From: Achromobacter mucicolens | GTDB lineage: Bacteria > Pseudomonadota > Gammaproteobacteria > Burkholderiales > Burkholderiaceae_B | DNA length: 64,000 bases | Direction: 5' to 3' | NCBI RefSeq assembly: GCF_902859725.1 | Contig: NZ_CADIJP010000006.1 | Span: forward strand, 1-64,000 | Shown here: positions 55,854 to 63,001 of the stretch, piece after piece | Position numbering within the stretch: position 1 is the stretch's first letter | Layout of the letters: every line of letters starts with the position of its first letter | Notes under the pieces: model-generated | What the model saw: only the letters and a program-made list of their open reading frames with translations | Databases searched by the model: none | Told to the model about the DNA's origin: nothing | Position numbers and translations under genes: made by a program

Positions 55854-56709
55854 CAAGATTCCTTTTACATACCGCCACGGACTGCCAGACACCCCGCGGC
55901 ACGTCTGCTTCCAGCTGGTGGGCCAGGCTCACGATCGTCCATTCGCCCTGGGCTGCGTGAATGGCGCTGGAGACCCGCACTCGCTTACCAAGCGCAAGAT
56001 CCGGGTTGTAGAGCGTCTTCAGGGCGAGGCCGCTGCCGGTGAAGGCGGGATACCCGATAAGCCCGGTCTCGGGCGACACCGCAATGGGGTCGCCTTGCCT
56101 GAAGCCGTCAGCGGGCCAGATCGCAAGCACGCCCCGATCGATCGTGTGGCTGATCCGGGCCGCCTGGGCGCAACTGCGTAATTGGTCCATATCCGTTCCG
56201 GAAAAATAGGGATTGGCCAGGACGGTGTTCACGCCGCGGCCTTCAAAGGTGTAGCCCATCGCTGTGGCGATTTCCCGCATGACTTCCTGAGCGGGCGTGG
56301 CGCCCGGATACGACCTGGGGTGTGCGGGCTTCACCTCCTTGGCGCCCGCGACCTGCGCCATGACGGTCAATACGCTGTCGGGCGCCATGCCGTAGTCCGC
56401 CCACGCATTGACGATTTCGCCCTCGTAGGCCACGCAGGGCGCCTCCACATCGCTGCCGGCATGCACGCGAACGAGGTTCAACCCCCGGCGCTCCTCCATG
56501 ACGGGCCCGATCGTCGTCAGCCTGTTCATCGTCTCCTGGTCCAGTCCGTACACCGTCAGAAGTAGTTGAGGCCGGTCGCCCGACGCGTGCATCGGAATCT
56601 CCGCAGACACGCGATGGCCCCTGAGCGTCACGTCCGGACCCTGCTGGTCTCCGTACCGGCCCTTACCCAGGCTGAAGGTCACGTCTATCCGGCGCTTGGT
56701 GAATGTCAT
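55846..56709 (-). CDS. Baseplate hub protein
   Basis: The 287-residue product sits between the plug and the spike in position of T4 gp27/Mu gp44-like hubs. It has beta-rich stretches (RIDVTFSLGKG, QLLLTVYGLDQETM), an APDSVLTVMAQ segment, and the hub-type middle domain YPGATPAQEVMREIATAMGY. It closes with YPAFTGSGLALKTLYNPDL. The hub carries the spike. Its start overlaps the plug gene stop and its stop overlaps the spike start. Confidence 0.8.
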   Translation of the reverse strand: MTFTKRRIDVTFSLGKGRYGDQQGPDVTLRGHRVSAEIPMHASGDRPQLLLTVYGLDQETMNRLTTIGPVMEERRGLNLVRVHAGSDVEAPCVAYEGEIVNAWADYGMAPDSVLTVMAQVAGAKEVKPAHPRSYPGATPAQEVMREIATAMGYTFEGRGVNTVLANPYFSGTDMDQLRSCAQAARISHTIDRGVLAIWPADGFRQGDPIAVSPETGLIGYPAFTGSGLALKTLYNPDLALGKRVRVSSAIHAAQGEWTIVSLAHQLEADVPRGVWQSVAVCKRNLDG

Positions 56710-57005
56710 GGCTCGAACGGCTCCAGGTACGACAGGACAAAGCGCGATCCCAGGCTGTCGTATTGCGGGTCGGCCTGTCCTTGGGTGTCCTCGAAAGCCA
56801 GGTCCCCGACAAAGCCCAGATAGGCGGACCGCACGAGTCGCACCCGGTCATGGCACAACACCGCCGTGACGACCGGTGCGTCGTCGACCTTGAGGTCCAG
56901 GTAGAGCCCCGTCGACTTCTGATAGACGGAGATCTGACAGTTCTGTCCAGACAGCACGACGCTAAGCGTCTGCGACGGAACCGGATGTAGCGGAATCCAC
57001 TTCAT
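56706..57005 (-). CDS. Baseplate plug protein
   Basis: The 99-residue beta-rich protein (MKWIPLHPVPSQTLSVVLSG, YLDLKVDDAPV, GFVGDLAFEDTQG, LGSRFVLSYLE) matches the small baseplate plug family found in this tail type. It overlaps both neighbours by 4 nt. It is thought to close the hub. Confidence 0.8.
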   Translation of the reverse strand: MKWIPLHPVPSQTLSVVLSGQNCQISVYQKSTGLYLDLKVDDAPVVTAVLCHDRVRLVRSAYLGFVGDLAFEDTQGQADPQYDSLGSRFVLSYLEPFEP

Positions 57006-57646
57006 TGCGCGCGCCCCCTCTCGCCTGTGCCGTTCTGAGGCCGACCGGACCGGGCGACCTGGCTGGTCGGCTGCACCTGCCCGTTGCTCTGTTGCGCGGC
57101 GCCGCTGGGCTCCTGGGTCTTCGAACCCTTGGCATCGGGCAGCTCCCGAACCAATTTGAGGGTCAACGCAACCACCAACATGCTGGCCCCATTCTTCTCG
57201 CCCCGCTCGTAGGTGTAGGTCGCGAGCGTGACCGAGGGGTAGGTGATCTCGGGCGTGACGATCGAGTAAAGCTCAGTGCCGCGGACCATGCGTTCCAGAT
57301 CTTCCAGCATGGCGCTGCGCGAGGCCTCGTAACCGGAATGCGCCAACCTGACGATCACTTCCCACGCTTTTTCGGTCTTGTTGAAAGGAGAGACTTCGCC
57401 CTTCTCCACTTTGGCTTGGGCTACTTCGGTTTCATGCTTGAAGGTGATGCCCAAGAACGTGTCGAAGACGAGCGCGGGCCGCCGCAGCGAACGATAGAGG
57501 CCCCACTGGGGAACCCCGAAAATCGATTCGACCAGGCGCCCAAGCGTAGAGCGTTCCTGCGCGGGGCGCGAAGAATCGTTCTCCGCCCGGAATACCGCAG
57601 GCACGCCCGGTGCCGCCGGGACATCGGGATAAGGAATGAATGGCAT
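57002..57646 (-). CDS. Baseplate/Dit-like tail protein
   Basis: The 214-residue protein lies between tape measure and plug. It has a disordered start, then VFDTFLGITFKHETEVAQAK near residue 60, EVIVRLAHSGYEASRSAMLEDLERMV, and the PSVTLATYTYERGEKNGASM motif. I associate these with Dit-like baseplate proteins of the type found with gp138 spikes. The C-terminal 45 residues are Gln/Gly/Arg-rich and probably disordered. Family assignment moderate. Confidence 0.65.
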   Translation of the reverse strand: MPFIPYPDVPAAPGVPAVFRAENDSSRPAQERSTLGRLVESIFGVPQWGLYRSLRRPALVFDTFLGITFKHETEVAQAKVEKGEVSPFNKTEKAWEVIVRLAHSGYEASRSAMLEDLERMVRGTELYSIVTPEITYPSVTLATYTYERGEKNGASMLVVALTLKLVRELPDAKGSKTQEPSGAAQQSNGQVQPTSQVARSGRPQNGTGERGRAQ

Positions 57647-59001
57647 CAGAAAATCCCCGTATTGCCTTGCTGGACAAGACGCTGGCTATGTCCCAAGCCC
57701 GCGAGATCACGCGCAATAGCCGCGCCGTCCATCCCCTGCGTCACCAGCGTGATGGCCCCGTGGATATGGGTTTCGGACGTGTTTCGCGCCGGCGTCGTCG
57801 CGCCAGCCGTTTGAGACGTGCCGGCCTGCGCCGCCATGGCCGTTACCACTGCGGCCGCGCCGCCCTGCTCGCGCGCATCCCGGGTCAGCGCCGGGTAAAA
57901 GGGCGCGGTGGCGGCAGTCCGCTGTCGCACGTCACGCATTTCAACCACTGGCGGCTCGACGCCCAGCAAGCGGCGCAACGCCACGTCGATCGGCTGCGAC
58001 GTCGTACCGCCCACCTGTGCATCGCCGGCGGGTTGCGCCGCGCCCCGCGACTCCCAGTCAACGAAGCCAAGCTGCTGCTCCGGCGTCGACTGGGAAACAT
58101 CCACGCCAAATGCCCGCTTGAAATCGGCTGCCCGCGTAGGCGTCCACTCACCGGCGTCATGCGCGATGTCCAAACCGCCCTTCGAACCAGGTTCCGGCGT
58201 GTCCGCCCCGGTTGAACGGGCAACGCGTCCGGACGTCTGCCCGCGCGAAACCGCCGGCGAGCCGACGGATTGCGCATCATGGCTCAAGGCGTGTAAGGCA
58301 ATGGCCGCCACCGCGCGTCCGTGCAGGGGTGGCGCGGCGCCTGGCGACAACGGGTCAACACCCGCTTGCGCACGCGATGCGCAGACCGCCTGAAGCGCGG
58401 ACGCGACGCCTGCGACCGCCTTCGTCGAAGACAGGATCTTCAACGAACCCAGCGCCAGCAGTGCATCCTGCCACCGGTCTTCGCGCTGATTCGCGATTGC
58501 TGTGCCCAGGGGAGCCGGCTGGTCCGCCCCGTCGCCATCCCGGGCCAGGTTTGCTACCCATGCCCCGCCGCGCCGGTGAGGATATGCGGCCGCGCCTGAG
58601 GCCGCCGCGAGCATACCGTCACCTTCCTTGGGACGGGTTGCGACTTCACCGGCCGGCATGAACGCGTTTGCAAGCACCGCCGGTTGATCGACGGGCAACG
58701 GCACAGTTACGGCCAGGCCGCCCGGCGTCAGCGCCACGGCGTGGGACGCCTCGATCGGCACGTGATCTTGCAAGCCAAGGCCAGGACCCGCAGCGGCAAA
58801 GTTCCACAGCGCGCGTGCATCGCTGCGGAACCTGCCCAGGATCGCGATTACCCCTTTGGCGCCGGCCTCCATGGATCGGAAGGCACGGCCCGGTTCACGG
58901 GCCGCTTGCGCAAACGCCTGCCAGGCGGACTCTGCCTTTTGAGAGAAAACCCCGGCGTTCCAGTTCAGCGTGACGGCCAAGGCGTCGATAAGAGTGGCCA
59001 T
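57646..59001 (-). CDS. Short tape-measure protein
   Basis: The 451-residue product begins MATLIDALAVTLNWNAGVF and has helical N-terminal stretches. A long low-complexity Ala/Gly/Pro/Arg-rich middle follows, and the C-terminus is typical of tape measures (HIHGAITLVTQGMDGAAIA, LVQQGNTGIF). It is unusually short and, in the middle, lacks the long coiled coils of normal tape measures, so the tail should be short (by about 0.15 nm per residue, roughly 70 nm). The start is 4 nt after the end of the frameshifted chaperone frame. Confidence 0.7.
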   Translation of the reverse strand: MATLIDALAVTLNWNAGVFSQKAESAWQAFAQAAREPGRAFRSMEAGAKGVIAILGRFRSDARALWNFAAAGPGLGLQDHVPIEASHAVALTPGGLAVTVPLPVDQPAVLANAFMPAGEVATRPKEGDGMLAAASGAAAYPHRRGGAWVANLARDGDGADQPAPLGTAIANQREDRWQDALLALGSLKILSSTKAVAGVASALQAVCASRAQAGVDPLSPGAAPPLHGRAVAAIALHALSHDAQSVGSPAVSRGQTSGRVARSTGADTPEPGSKGGLDIAHDAGEWTPTRAADFKRAFGVDVSQSTPEQQLGFVDWESRGAAQPAGDAQVGGTTSQPIDVALRRLLGVEPPVVEMRDVRQRTAATAPFYPALTRDAREQGGAAAVVTAMAAQAGTSQTAGATTPARNTSETHIHGAITLVTQGMDGAAIARDLAGLGHSQRLVQQGNTGIF

Positions 59002-59005
59002 GCAA

Positions 59006-59604
59006 CTACCTCGGTTCGGTTAGGACACGCCTGTTGTGTGCGTCCACCGCAATCACTTCAAGCAGGTTGTACAGGTCTTCGGTACCCAGGACGGATTGCA
59101 GGTCGTGCAGCAGGCCCGGGTGCCGGGAGATCACCACGCCAATGTTGCGAGGCACATTGGCGTAATGGATCAGGCGCGGGCCGCCACGGGGGACCTGGAG
59201 CCCGAAGTCGATGGGGTGGCGGCCATGAAAAAATCCAGGTGCATGCCCAGGATTTTCTTGCGCAGCGTAAGCAGGGTCGCCACTTCCTCGATGTCGCTGG
59301 GAACGAGCCCCCGCGTCACGTCCGGACTCGGCTGGATCTGCACGCAGTCCATCATCTTGTCGAGCAGGGGCTTGGCGCTATCGAAAGACAGCTTGGCGAT
59401 GGCGTTCAACCCCATGGCGGCCACGCCCGCCAAACCCGCCTGAGCGATGTCGTCCGGAATCTCCACGCCGGCGTTCATAAGCGCGAACAACGCGCGCCCG
59501 CCCCACTCCTCGGCCTCGTAGGCCGAGAGTTCGGTCAGGATGAACACCTTGCCCTTGTCGCGCCCGTCGGCGCCGATGGTCACGGCGATCTGCTTTCTCG
59601 CCAT
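59006..59604 (-). CDS. Tail assembly chaperone, -1 frameshift product (199 aa)
   Basis: Reading in frame 0 to the TTC of the slippery site at 59227-59233 and then slipping back one base gives a 199-residue fusion. Its second part reads DFFHGRHPIDFGLQVPRGG, LIHYANVPRNIGVVISRHPG and LLEVIAVDAHNRRVLTE, and it ends at TAG 59006-59008, 4 nt before the tape-measure ATG. This is the GT-type architecture of tail assembly chaperones (lambda G/GT, Mu gp41/42), where a programmed shift makes a long form that binds the tape measure. The second frame has no start of its own. Confidence 0.8.
59170..59604 (-). CDS. Tail assembly chaperone, short (frame-0) form
   Basis: The 144-residue unshifted product starts MARKQIAVTIGADGRDKGKV. 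It contains an acidic helical middle (LSAYEAEEWGGRALFAL, LNAIAKLSFDSAKPLLDKMM) and ends 18 codons after the slippery site with a Ser/Pro-rich tail. It coats the tape measure before tail tube assembly. It overlaps the frameshift product completely and is made in excess in known systems. Confidence 0.88.
   Translation of the reverse strand: MARKQIAVTIGADGRDKGKVFILTELSAYEAEEWGGRALFALMNAGVEIPDDIAQAGLAGVAAMGLNAIAKLSFDSAKPLLDKMMDCVQIQPSPDVTRGLVPSDIEEVATLLTLRKKILGMHLDFFMAATPSTSGSRSPVAARA
59227..59233 (-). other. -1 frameshift slippery heptamer T TTT TTC
   Basis: On the coding strand the heptamer is in the X XXY YYZ phase (GAT TTT TTC read in frame 0, with T TTT TTC for the slip). It lies 18 codons before the frame-0 stop and opens a sensible 73-codon extension. 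A G/C-rich stretch follows. This is strong sequence evidence for programmed -1 frameshifting. Confidence 0.85.
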
Positions 59605-59605
59605 G

Positions 59606-60037
59606 TCACACCAACGCCGGGGTGACGTTCTGCCAGGTGATCTGGAACGCCATGGACTGGAGGATGGCGCCCGCAGTCGGGGCCGCCGGCGCTACCGTCA
59701 GCACGCCGCGGGTCAGCGTGTACTTCCGGTCGATCGACGGGATGCTGAGGGTGCCGTGGGCGTAGAAGACGTCACGAGCGGTCCGGGTCGCCGACATCCA
59801 GATCTCGAAGAAGCGCATGGACGCCGAGTCGGGCTGCAAGGTGATCGTTTGGACGGTGGCCTTGGGCACGTAGCTGGCCGACAGCCGGCCGTCCACGCCC
59901 ATGTTCACCTGCGCAAGCTCGTGCGCCGCGAAGGCGAAGGATGTGTCGGACGCGTAGCCCTCGATCTTCTGCGGAACCGGAAAAACCCCGCCGACGGCAA
60001 GCATCAGAACGGAATTGGCACTGGTCAAAGTCGCCAT
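59606..60037 (-). CDS. Tail tube protein (DUF3277-like)
   Basis: The 143-residue protein lies between sheath and chaperone, where the tube gene belongs in contractile phages. It is beta-rich: SVLMLAVGGVFPVPQKIEGY, SFAFAAHELAQVNMGVDGRL, and RKYTLTRGVLTVAPAA. The pattern matches phage structural proteins of the DUF3277 group, paired with DUF3383 sheaths. It polymerises into the inner tail tube. Confidence 0.85.
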   Translation of the reverse strand: MATLTSANSVLMLAVGGVFPVPQKIEGYASDTSFAFAAHELAQVNMGVDGRLSASYVPKATVQTITLQPDSASMRFFEIWMSATRTARDVFYAHGTLSIPSIDRKYTLTRGVLTVAPAAPTAGAILQSMAFQITWQNVTPALV

Positions 60038-60046
60038 GTTGAATCC

Positions 60047-61525
60047 TTAGAGAATGGCCAACGAGGCCAGGGTGATTTTCTGGACGGAACCGCCGTCCAT
60101 GTACCAGAACGTCATGGGCGGCGTGCCGCGCGCTTCGCGCACTTGCGGCGTCGCATCCTTGATCTGCAGATACCAGCCGCGAGTCTGGAGCGTGTCGGAA
60201 ATGTCCACGCCGGCCATGCTGTTGACCTGGGATTTCTGCTGGTTCGACAGCGCGACGCCCGCGCGGATGGCGCCGAAATTGACCGCCGCGTTGATGGGGT
60301 CCAGGCAGGCCGCGTCGATCATGGTGTAGCCGTCGATGTTGTAGGGAACGGCGTTCACCTGGGTCAGCAACGACATCAGCGCCTGCTCGAACGCGGCATT
60401 CAGCCAGATCTGATTGACGTAGGTGTCGACCCACTTCCAGTTGCCGCTGACCTGGCCCGGATAGAGAAACCGGAAGCGGTCGTTGCTGGTGGCGTAGTCG
60501 CCGTAGAAGTTGTAGCCGTTGTCGATCAACGTCTGCGCCGTCGTGGCGTCGGTCACGGAATAGGCCAGGCCGGCCTGGCCCTTGAACGCCAGGGTGGCCC
60601 GGCCGTTCGTGCGCGCGAAGTCCAGCGAGGCGATGGCGCCCAACACGAACGCCGCGTGGTGCGGGTCCTGGTAGACCGGCACGGAGCCCGAGTATTCGTT
60701 GGCGCTCACGATGGCGGCCCAGTTGGACGTATTGCCCTGCTGCGACGCAGTGACGTCTGTATCCCAGCCGACGTAGGCGTAGCGGTCGCCCTGGGCGCTC
60801 GTCCACGCCGAGAACGCCACCTTGCCGTCCGTGTCGGGTTCGAAGGCCGTCATGAATGCCGCCCAGTTCTGGACCAGGTCGGTGATCTGGCCCATGTTCA
60901 CGGCCGGCACGCCGGCCGCCGCGCCTTGCGACAGCACGGCTCCGGTTGCCTGCGTCAGCTTCAGGCCCGCCGCGATCGTGCCGCTGCCATGGGAAATCGC
61001 GCTGGTGGCGCCCTCGGTGCCCGAGGTGATCACGAACGCGGCGCGCTGCGCGTCATAGGCGCAGGTCGCGTCCAGGGACGTGAACGCCGCTTGGATGATC
61101 GCCGCGGCATTCGAGAAGCTCGTTGCCGTCGACAGGTCGATGTTGCCGGAGGTCTTGGCCACACCATCAACGGTCACCGTCAGGATGCCTGACAGCGTAT
61201 GCAGGTCGGCAAGCGTCGACGTAGCCATGGAACCACCCCGCAGGTAGGCGGAAACCGCCGCTGCCGGGTACTGGGCGAACAGCAGGTTGCCCGGCTTGCG
61301 GGTCGAGTTGTCGAACCCATTGAAGTAGACGTTGGCCAAGCTGGCCTCGGTCGAGGTCGGACCGAAAAAGCGCTGTACATCGCGCGCGGTCGCGAAACTC
61401 TGGATGGCGCCGATGGGTACGGCCGTATCGTGGGTCAGGATCAGGCCGTTAAGGTCGAGCGCCGATCCGCCTGCTGCGATCACGCCCGGGACGACCTGGA
61501 CGATTTCACTGGCGGGAATGGACAT
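60047..61525 (-). CDS. Contractile tail sheath protein (DUF3383)
   Basis: The 492-residue protein has the DUF3383 sheath pattern: IPASEIVQVVPGVIAAGG at the N-terminus, RDVQRFFGPTSTEASLANVYF near 48, the LLFAQYPAAAVSAYLRGG region, AFMTAFEPDTDGKVAFSAW near 225, NGYNFYGDYATSNDRFRFL near 340, and QKSQVNSMAGVDISDTLQ near 430. It forms the contracting outer tube that drives the spike into the target. The length is normal for the family, so it looks intact. Confidence 0.92.
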   Translation of the reverse strand: MSIPASEIVQVVPGVIAAGGSALDLNGLILTHDTAVPIGAIQSFATARDVQRFFGPTSTEASLANVYFNGFDNSTRKPGNLLFAQYPAAAVSAYLRGGSMATSTLADLHTLSGILTVTVDGVAKTSGNIDLSTATSFSNAAAIIQAAFTSLDATCAYDAQRAAFVITSGTEGATSAISHGSGTIAAGLKLTQATGAVLSQGAAAGVPAVNMGQITDLVQNWAAFMTAFEPDTDGKVAFSAWTSAQGDRYAYVGWDTDVTASQQGNTSNWAAIVSANEYSGSVPVYQDPHHAAFVLGAIASLDFARTNGRATLAFKGQAGLAYSVTDATTAQTLIDNGYNFYGDYATSNDRFRFLYPGQVSGNWKWVDTYVNQIWLNAAFEQALMSLLTQVNAVPYNIDGYTMIDAACLDPINAAVNFGAIRAGVALSNQQKSQVNSMAGVDISDTLQTRGWYLQIKDATPQVREARGTPPMTFWYMDGGSVQKITLASLAIL

Positions 61526-61529
61526 AGCA

Positions 61530-62063
61530 TTAAGCTCCCGTAGGATAAGTGGTGTCGACTTCGATAAGGCCGACGTGGAGTTGGTCCGCGAACTGCTGCG
61601 GCACGGTGATAAAGGGGTTGAACTGCAGAAAGGCGTCGAAAGACCACCGTTCGAAGAACGGCCCTTCGGCGCTTGAGATGGGCAATTGCGTCATCGCGCT
61701 CGCGGACAGGGGCTGGGCCCGGCCCAGCGTTCCAAGAAACTCGCAGCCGACGGCGCTGCACAGGACAATGGACAGCGCCAGCGCCATATCGTGGGCTCGC
61801 GCGCCATAGCTATCGATGCGAGCGGACCACTGCGTGGCCTGGGTGATGGACAGCGTCCCCGTGGCGGTGGCCGGATCGGCGTAGACCGCGGTCGGCAACG
61901 AGAGTCCCTGTGCCGCGAGCGGTGTAATGACGACGCATTCGCGCATCGGGCTGGGAACCTGACCGGGCAGGCCGCGAACGACGTCGCAGTCCACCAGTGT
62001 CTCGAAGAACGTGATCAGGTCGTGGACCAGCTCAGCCTCGGTAATGCTTATCTGAACGCTCAT
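61530..62063 (-). CDS. Phage neck/tail terminator protein (LIC_12616/gp12-like)
   Basis: The start at ATG 62063 (MSVQISITEAELVHDLITFF) opens a 177-residue product with ECVVITPLAAQGLSLPTAV early and RIDSYGARAHDMALALSIV in the middle. It closes with LPISSAEGPFFERWSFDAFLQ and FADQLHVGLIEVD, resembling phage neck terminator proteins that cap the tube and sheath. It is the first gene of the tail operon; no head completion, portal or capsid gene precedes it. Confidence 0.75.
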   Translation of the reverse strand: MSVQISITEAELVHDLITFFETLVDCDVVRGLPGQVPSPMRECVVITPLAAQGLSLPTAVYADPATATGTLSITQATQWSARIDSYGARAHDMALALSIVLCSAVGCEFLGTLGRAQPLSASAMTQLPISSAEGPFFERWSFDAFLQFNPFITVPQQFADQLHVGLIEVDTTYPTGA

Positions 62064-62147
62064 GCAAGAGATCCGTACCAAAGAGGAACACGCGCGATGG
62101 CCGCGCCGAAAACCAGCAGGCCCCGGCTTCGCCGGAGCCATAAATGC

Positions 62148-62173
62148 AAAAAGCCCCGGCGGGGCCGGGGCTT
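62148..62173 (-). terminator. Rho-independent terminator, copy 1
   Basis: The stem AAGCCCCGGC / GCCGGGGCTT with a GGG loop is followed on the reverse strand by TTTTT. It lies 85 bp upstream of the first tail gene, so it would stop transcription from the early genes unless read through or antiterminated. Confidence 0.85.
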
Positions 62174-62260
62174 CAATTCGTCAGGGCGCAATGTCCCGGA
62201 CCTATTGTGATCGATTGCGTGACCGGAGGGGCGGGGTCTTGTGACGGTAGCGTCACACGC
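62148..62260 (-). repeat. Terminator/inverted-repeat module, copy 1
   Basis: About 113 bp closely resembling 62311-62424 without visible gaps: terminator stem, GGGCGCAATG block, ATTGTGA...TGCGTGACC block, and the palindrome TGTGACG-GTAG-CGTCACA (62240-62257). It encodes a remnant matching the last codons of the small regulator gene (RVTLPSQ against RVTVASQ) and a GPGHCA stretch. Confidence 0.75.
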
Positions 62261-62310
62261 TGTCTGCCGTGCGCGGACACCTCGAAAAACCTGGGTGCAC
62301 GCCTGAAAAG

Positions 62311-62337
62311 AAAAAGCCCCGGCGTGTGCCGAGGCTT
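62311..62337 (-). terminator. Rho-independent terminator, copy 2
   Basis: The stem AAGCCCCGGC / GCCGAGGCTT with GTGT loop is followed on the reverse strand by TTTTTCTTTTC. It lies about 50 bp after the stop of the small winged-helix gene (62388-62648) and should end the early transcript. Confidence 0.85.
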
Positions 62338-62424
62338 CATTTCCTTTGGGCGCAATGCCCCGGCCCCATTGTGACCGAATGCGTGACCTATGGGAGGGGC
62401 TCTTGTGACGCTACCGTCACACGC
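62311..62424 (-). repeat. Terminator/inverted-repeat module, copy 2
   Basis: This is the second copy of the module, covering the 3' end of the winged-helix gene and its terminator. Its palindrome TGTGACG-CTAC-CGTCACA (62404-62421) differs from copy 1 only in the central 4 bases while both arms are kept. In both copies the TCACAA elements are 34 nt apart. Confidence 0.75.
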
Positions 62425-62648
62425 CATGCATAGGTGCGTCCGTGCCCGCCTTGCTGCGGTTCCTGGATCAGCACGCTGCCCGTGTCTTTCAGCGCATCCA
62501 TGGCGCGCTGAATGCCGCGTTGCAGACGGGTCTTTTCCGCGATCGACAAGTCGCGGCCGTGCGATACGTGGCGGACCAGCTCCATCAGGCGGAACGACCG
62601 GCCGGGATAGCACGCCATCAAATCCATGACCTCGTGCGCGTACTTCAT
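62388..62648 (-). CDS. Small winged-helix-like prophage regulator
   Basis: The 86-residue product follows GGAGGT, overlapping the previous stop by 4 nt. It has a probable winged helix: AHEVMDLMACYPGRSFRLME, then RLQRGIQRAMDALKDTG as the recognition helix, and SVLIQEPQQGGHGRTYAW as the wing. No family name is certain; similar small proteins are common in Bordetella-group prophages. It probably regulates transcription, which fits its position just before the late genes. Confidence 0.65.
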   Translation of the reverse strand: MKYAHEVMDLMACYPGRSFRLMELVRHVSHGRDLSIAEKTRLQRGIQRAMDALKDTGSVLIQEPQQGGHGRTYAWRVTVASQEPLP

Positions 62649-63001
62649 GCCAACCTCCTTTCGACCAGGCTACGAAACAGGCCGAGGTACAGCTTGTATT
62701 CGATTTCGGTGAGCGCCACGCCGGTGGTGTCGGCGATCCAGTCGAGCGCCTTGGCAATGCGCTCGCGATTATTCAGTTCACCGAACATCACGTTCTTCTG
62801 CGGATACTCGGCGATGATGATCATCCGCTCGTGCCAAGGCAGCGCGGCGTGCAAGTCTTGCACGACCTGCGCATGATGAAGATTGATGGGCCGGTAGTGT
62901 TCCTCTTCGGAAAGATAGACCGCCATGTTGCCCACGGTTTCGCCGGACCAGGTCCATCGCGCCCAGTTCCACATCAAATCGTCGCCCGTCAATTTATTCA
63001 T
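62645..63001 (-). CDS. Prophage protein of unknown function, candidate late regulator
   Basis: The start is placed at the second of two adjacent ATGs (63001), about 5 nt after GAGGT. The 118-residue product opens NKLTGDDLMWNWARWTW and contains HHAQVVQDLHAALPWHERM, AKALDWIADTTGVALTEIE and YLGLFRSLVERRLA. It is helical and has several Trp residues. Its place between replication-type and late genes is where antiterminator Q or a late activator sits in lambdoid phages. I do not see a diagnostic Q motif, so the role is inference from position. Confidence 0.55.
   Translation of the reverse strand: MNKLTGDDLMWNWARWTWSGETVGNMAVYLSEEEHYRPINLHHAQVVQDLHAALPWHERMIIIAEYPQKNVMFGELNNRERIAKALDWIADTTGVALTEIEYKLYLGLFRSLVERRLA

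Noticed and set aside
59540-61192. 550-codon forward ORF opposite tail tube and sheath
   Set aside because: The reverse-strand genes have clear phage families; the forward product is low complexity.
62240-62257. CRP-type binding site (TGTGA...TCACA)
   Set aside because: The spacer is 8 nt rather than the 6 nt of CRP sites, and in copy 2 the motif lies inside coding sequence. It is reported instead as an unexplained palindrome.
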